Shown piece after piece: positions 62,101 to 64,000 of a stretch of 64,000 nucleotides of DNA (position 1 is the stretch's first letter; each line of letters starts with the position of its first letter). The DNA lies in assembly GCA_942486035.1 (NCBI GenBank), contig CALNXK010000006.1, positions 6,637,501-6,701,500 of the forward strand. The letters are read 5' to 3'. Made by a program: the position numbers and the translations under genes. The notes under the pieces are model-generated. The model did no database searches and was not told the origin of the DNA. It saw only the letters and a program-made list of their open reading frames with translations. Source of the stretch: Porites lobata. Its lineage: Eukaryota; Cnidaria; Anthozoa; Scleractinia; Poritidae.

Positions 62101-64000
62101 AAAAAACTCCTTTCTAGGCTATAAAAACAAGCAGTTCAAAAAGTCAAAAAATTGTGATTTTTCAAAAGGGGTTAACCCATGGTTTTGGTCCAAAAATGGC
62201 TATTTTTCCAATTTTCTTTTTTTTTAGGCAATATAGGCCAGGAAACTGTCTTTTACGATATTTTACAACGAAAAAGCTCCTTTCTAGGCTATAAAAACAC
62301 AAAGTTCAAAAAGTCGAAATATTGACATTTTTCCAAAGGGGTTAACCCGTGGTTTTGGTCCAAAAAAGGCCATTTTTTTCAACTTTTCTTTTTAGGCAAT
62401 ATAGGCAAGGAAAATGTCTTTTACGATATTTTACAACGAAAAAACTCCTTTCTAGGCTATAAAAACAAGAAGTTAAAACAGTCGAAAAGTTGACATTTTT
62501 ACAAAGGGTTAACTCATGGTTTTTTTCCAAAAAGTCGAAAAATTGCCATTTTTCCAGAGGGGTTAATAAATGGTTTTGATCCAAAAATGGCCATTTTTTC
62601 AACTTTTTTTTTTAGGCAATATAGGCAAGGAAAATGTCTTTTACGATATTTTACAACGAAAAAACTCCTTTCTAGGCTTTAAAAACAAGAAGTTAAAAAA
62701 GTCGAAAAATTGACATTTTTACAAATGGGTTAACTCATGGTTTTTGTCCAAAAATGGCCATTATTCCAACCTGTTTTTTTAGGCAATATAGGCAAGGAAA
62801 ATGTCTTTTACGATATTCTAGAACGAAAAAACTCCTTTCTAGGCTATAAAAACAAGAAGTTCAAAAAGTCGAAATATTGACATTTTTCCAAAAAGATTAA
62901 ACCATGGTTTTGGTCCAAAAATGGTTATTTTTTTTTAACCTTCTTTTTTAGGCAAAATAGGCCAGGAAAATGTCTTTTACGATATTTTACAACGAAAAAA
63001 CTCCTTTCTAGGCTATAGAAACAAAAAGTTCTAAAAGTCGAAAAATTGACTTTTTTCCAAAGGGGTTAACCCATGGTTTTGGTAAAAAAAATGGCCATTT
63101 TTCCAAACTTTTTTTTTTAGGCAATATAGGCAAGGAAAATGTCTTTTACGATATTTTACAACGAAAAAACCCCTTTCTAGGCTATAAAGACAAAAAGTTC
63201 AAAATGTCGAAAAATTGACATTTTTCCAATGGGGTTAACCCATGGTTTTGGTCTAAAAATGGCCATTTTTTTCAACTTTTTTTTTTAGGCAATATTGGCA
63301 AGGAAAATGTCTTTTCCGATATTCTAGAACGAAAAAACTCCTTTCTAGGCTATAAAAACAAGAAGTTAGAAAAGTCGAAAAGTTGACATTTTTCCTAAGG
63401 GGTTAACCCATGGTTTTGGTCCAAAAATTGCCATATTTCCAACTTTTTTTTTAGGCAATATAGGCCAGCAAAATGTATTTTTCGATATTCTAGAACGAAA
63501 ACACGCCTTTCTAGGCTACAAAAAAAACAAGTTCCAAAAGTTGAAAAATTCACATTTTTTTAGCGGAGTGAACCCATGGTTATGCTCCAAAAGTGGCCTT
63601 TTTTCCAACTTTTTTTGTTAGGCAATATAGGCCAGAAAAAGTTGTTTTACGATATTCTAGAACGAAAAAACGTTGTTCTAGGCTATAAAAACAAGAAATT
63701 CAAAAAGGCTAAAAATTGACATTTTTCCAATAGAGTTAACCCATGGTTTTAGTCCAAAAAAGGCCATTTTTTCAATTTTTTTTAGCCAATATAGGCCAGA
63801 AAAATGTTTTTATGATATTCTAGAACGACAAAAACGCCTTTCTAGGCTATAAAAACAAGAAGTTCAAAAAGTCGACAAATTCACATTTTCCCATAGGGGT
63901 TAAGTCATGGTTTTAGTCCAAAAGTGGCCATTTTTCCAATTTTTTTTTTACGCAATATACGCCACTAAAATGTCTTTTAGGATATTCAAGAACGAAAAAA
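59111..64000 (+). repeat. 167-bp satellite array, segment 4 (runs off the window)
   Basis: The same satellite and orientation resume exactly at the ATTAT target. The dominant subfamily has ATATTTTACAACG and AAAACTCCTTTC. Full monomers alternate with short ones, in which CCAAAAA is fused to GTCGAAAAATTGAC (59,440; 60,161; 60,861; 61,247; 61,805; 62,530). Marker monomers recur irregularly: ATGGTTATTTTTCCTAACC at 59,270, 61,638 and about 62,912; TTGTGATTTTTCAAAAGG at 59,785, 60,483 and 62,152. After about 63.4 kb the CGCCTTTCTAGG type returns. The array is open at the right edge. Confidence 0.95.

Noticed and set aside
17888..62602. Dozens of open frames of 60-106 codons in the satellite, three of them identical 86-residue proteins
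   Set aside because: They are readings of the monomer (GLTPLEKCQF- or NIGQENVFYDILE-like repeats). A 167-bp period shifts frame each turn, there is no coding constraint, and the identical ones only mark duplicated units.
17188..64000. CRISPR-like array
   Set aside because: The repeats are 167-bp satellite monomers without unique spacers, in an intron-bearing animal context.
17188..64000. CENP-B box in the monomer
   Set aside because: The reverse strand has TTTCGTTCTAGAATATCG, which shares TTCGTT with the box but lacks the required CGGG, so the essential bases do not match.
1..64000. tRNA, rRNA or other structured RNA genes
   Set aside because: By eye I found no GGTTCGAATCC-type box or rRNA-like conserved blocks. 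A covariance-model scan would be decisive.

Overview
The window looks like animal nuclear DNA, most likely from a cnidarian and probably an anthozoan such as a stony coral. The basis is the TRIM2/3/71-like B-box/NHL gene copies, a Crypton/DUF3504-type recombinase relic, an intron-split CAP-Gly gene and a high density of short terminal-inverted-repeat transposons. This is inference from family recognition; the species cannot be read from the sequence alone.

Left part (1 to about 17,187) is gene-poor, intron-rich and full of transposons. The one gene that reads cleanly is the 3' part of a CAP-Gly domain gene on the + strand. Three exons (2591-2905, 6254-6299, 6672-6741) join in phase and end at a stop. 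Its first visible intron carries MITEs and a broken tyrosine-recombinase relic (about 4540-5010). Further right are two tandem, decayed TRIM-NHL copies (about 11,022-12,654 and 13,799-15,506). They share coding sequence and 3' untranslated sequence, including an AATAAA signal, and each has its own transposon insertions. A third, tiny NHL fragment lies at about 2270-2424. The rest is non-autonomous DNA transposons (985-1918, 3111-3211, 3324-3681, 5444-5548, 7604-8025, 8414-8796, 12,855-12,978, 15,637-16,079, 16,170-16,405), microsatellites and unassigned AT-rich DNA.

Right part (about 17,188 to 64,000, running off the end) is an almost uninterrupted satellite array. The monomer is about 167 bp, with about 34% GC in a hand-built consensus, and all copies are in one orientation; I estimate roughly 240 monomers. 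Each monomer carries a chain of dyads (GGGTTAACCC, TTTTGG-T-CCAAAA, AAAAATGGCCATTTTT, TTCTAGAA), a poly-T tract ending in AG, and a TATAAAAA box. The array has several layers of higher-order structure: an 11-mer unit of about 1.81 kb, a 16-mer unit of about 2.68 kb, a composite family at 59-63 kb that reuses truncated monomers, and a tandem duplication of about 7.1-7.4 kb (about 22.0-29.1 kb and 29.1-36.5 kb).

Three transposons sit inside the array. Two are near-identical 1.5-kb copies of one element (27,491-29,005 and 34,930-36,446) that were multiplied with the satellite rather than inserted twice; a matching empty site survives at about 39,125. The third is a 2,984-bp element (56,127-59,110) with its own inverted repeats and a 5-bp target duplication. 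A short telomere-like G-rich expansion occurs in one monomer (47,857-47,902). The array has the monomer length, homogeneity and layered structure usual for centromeric or pericentromeric satellites, but nothing in the sequence proves that role.
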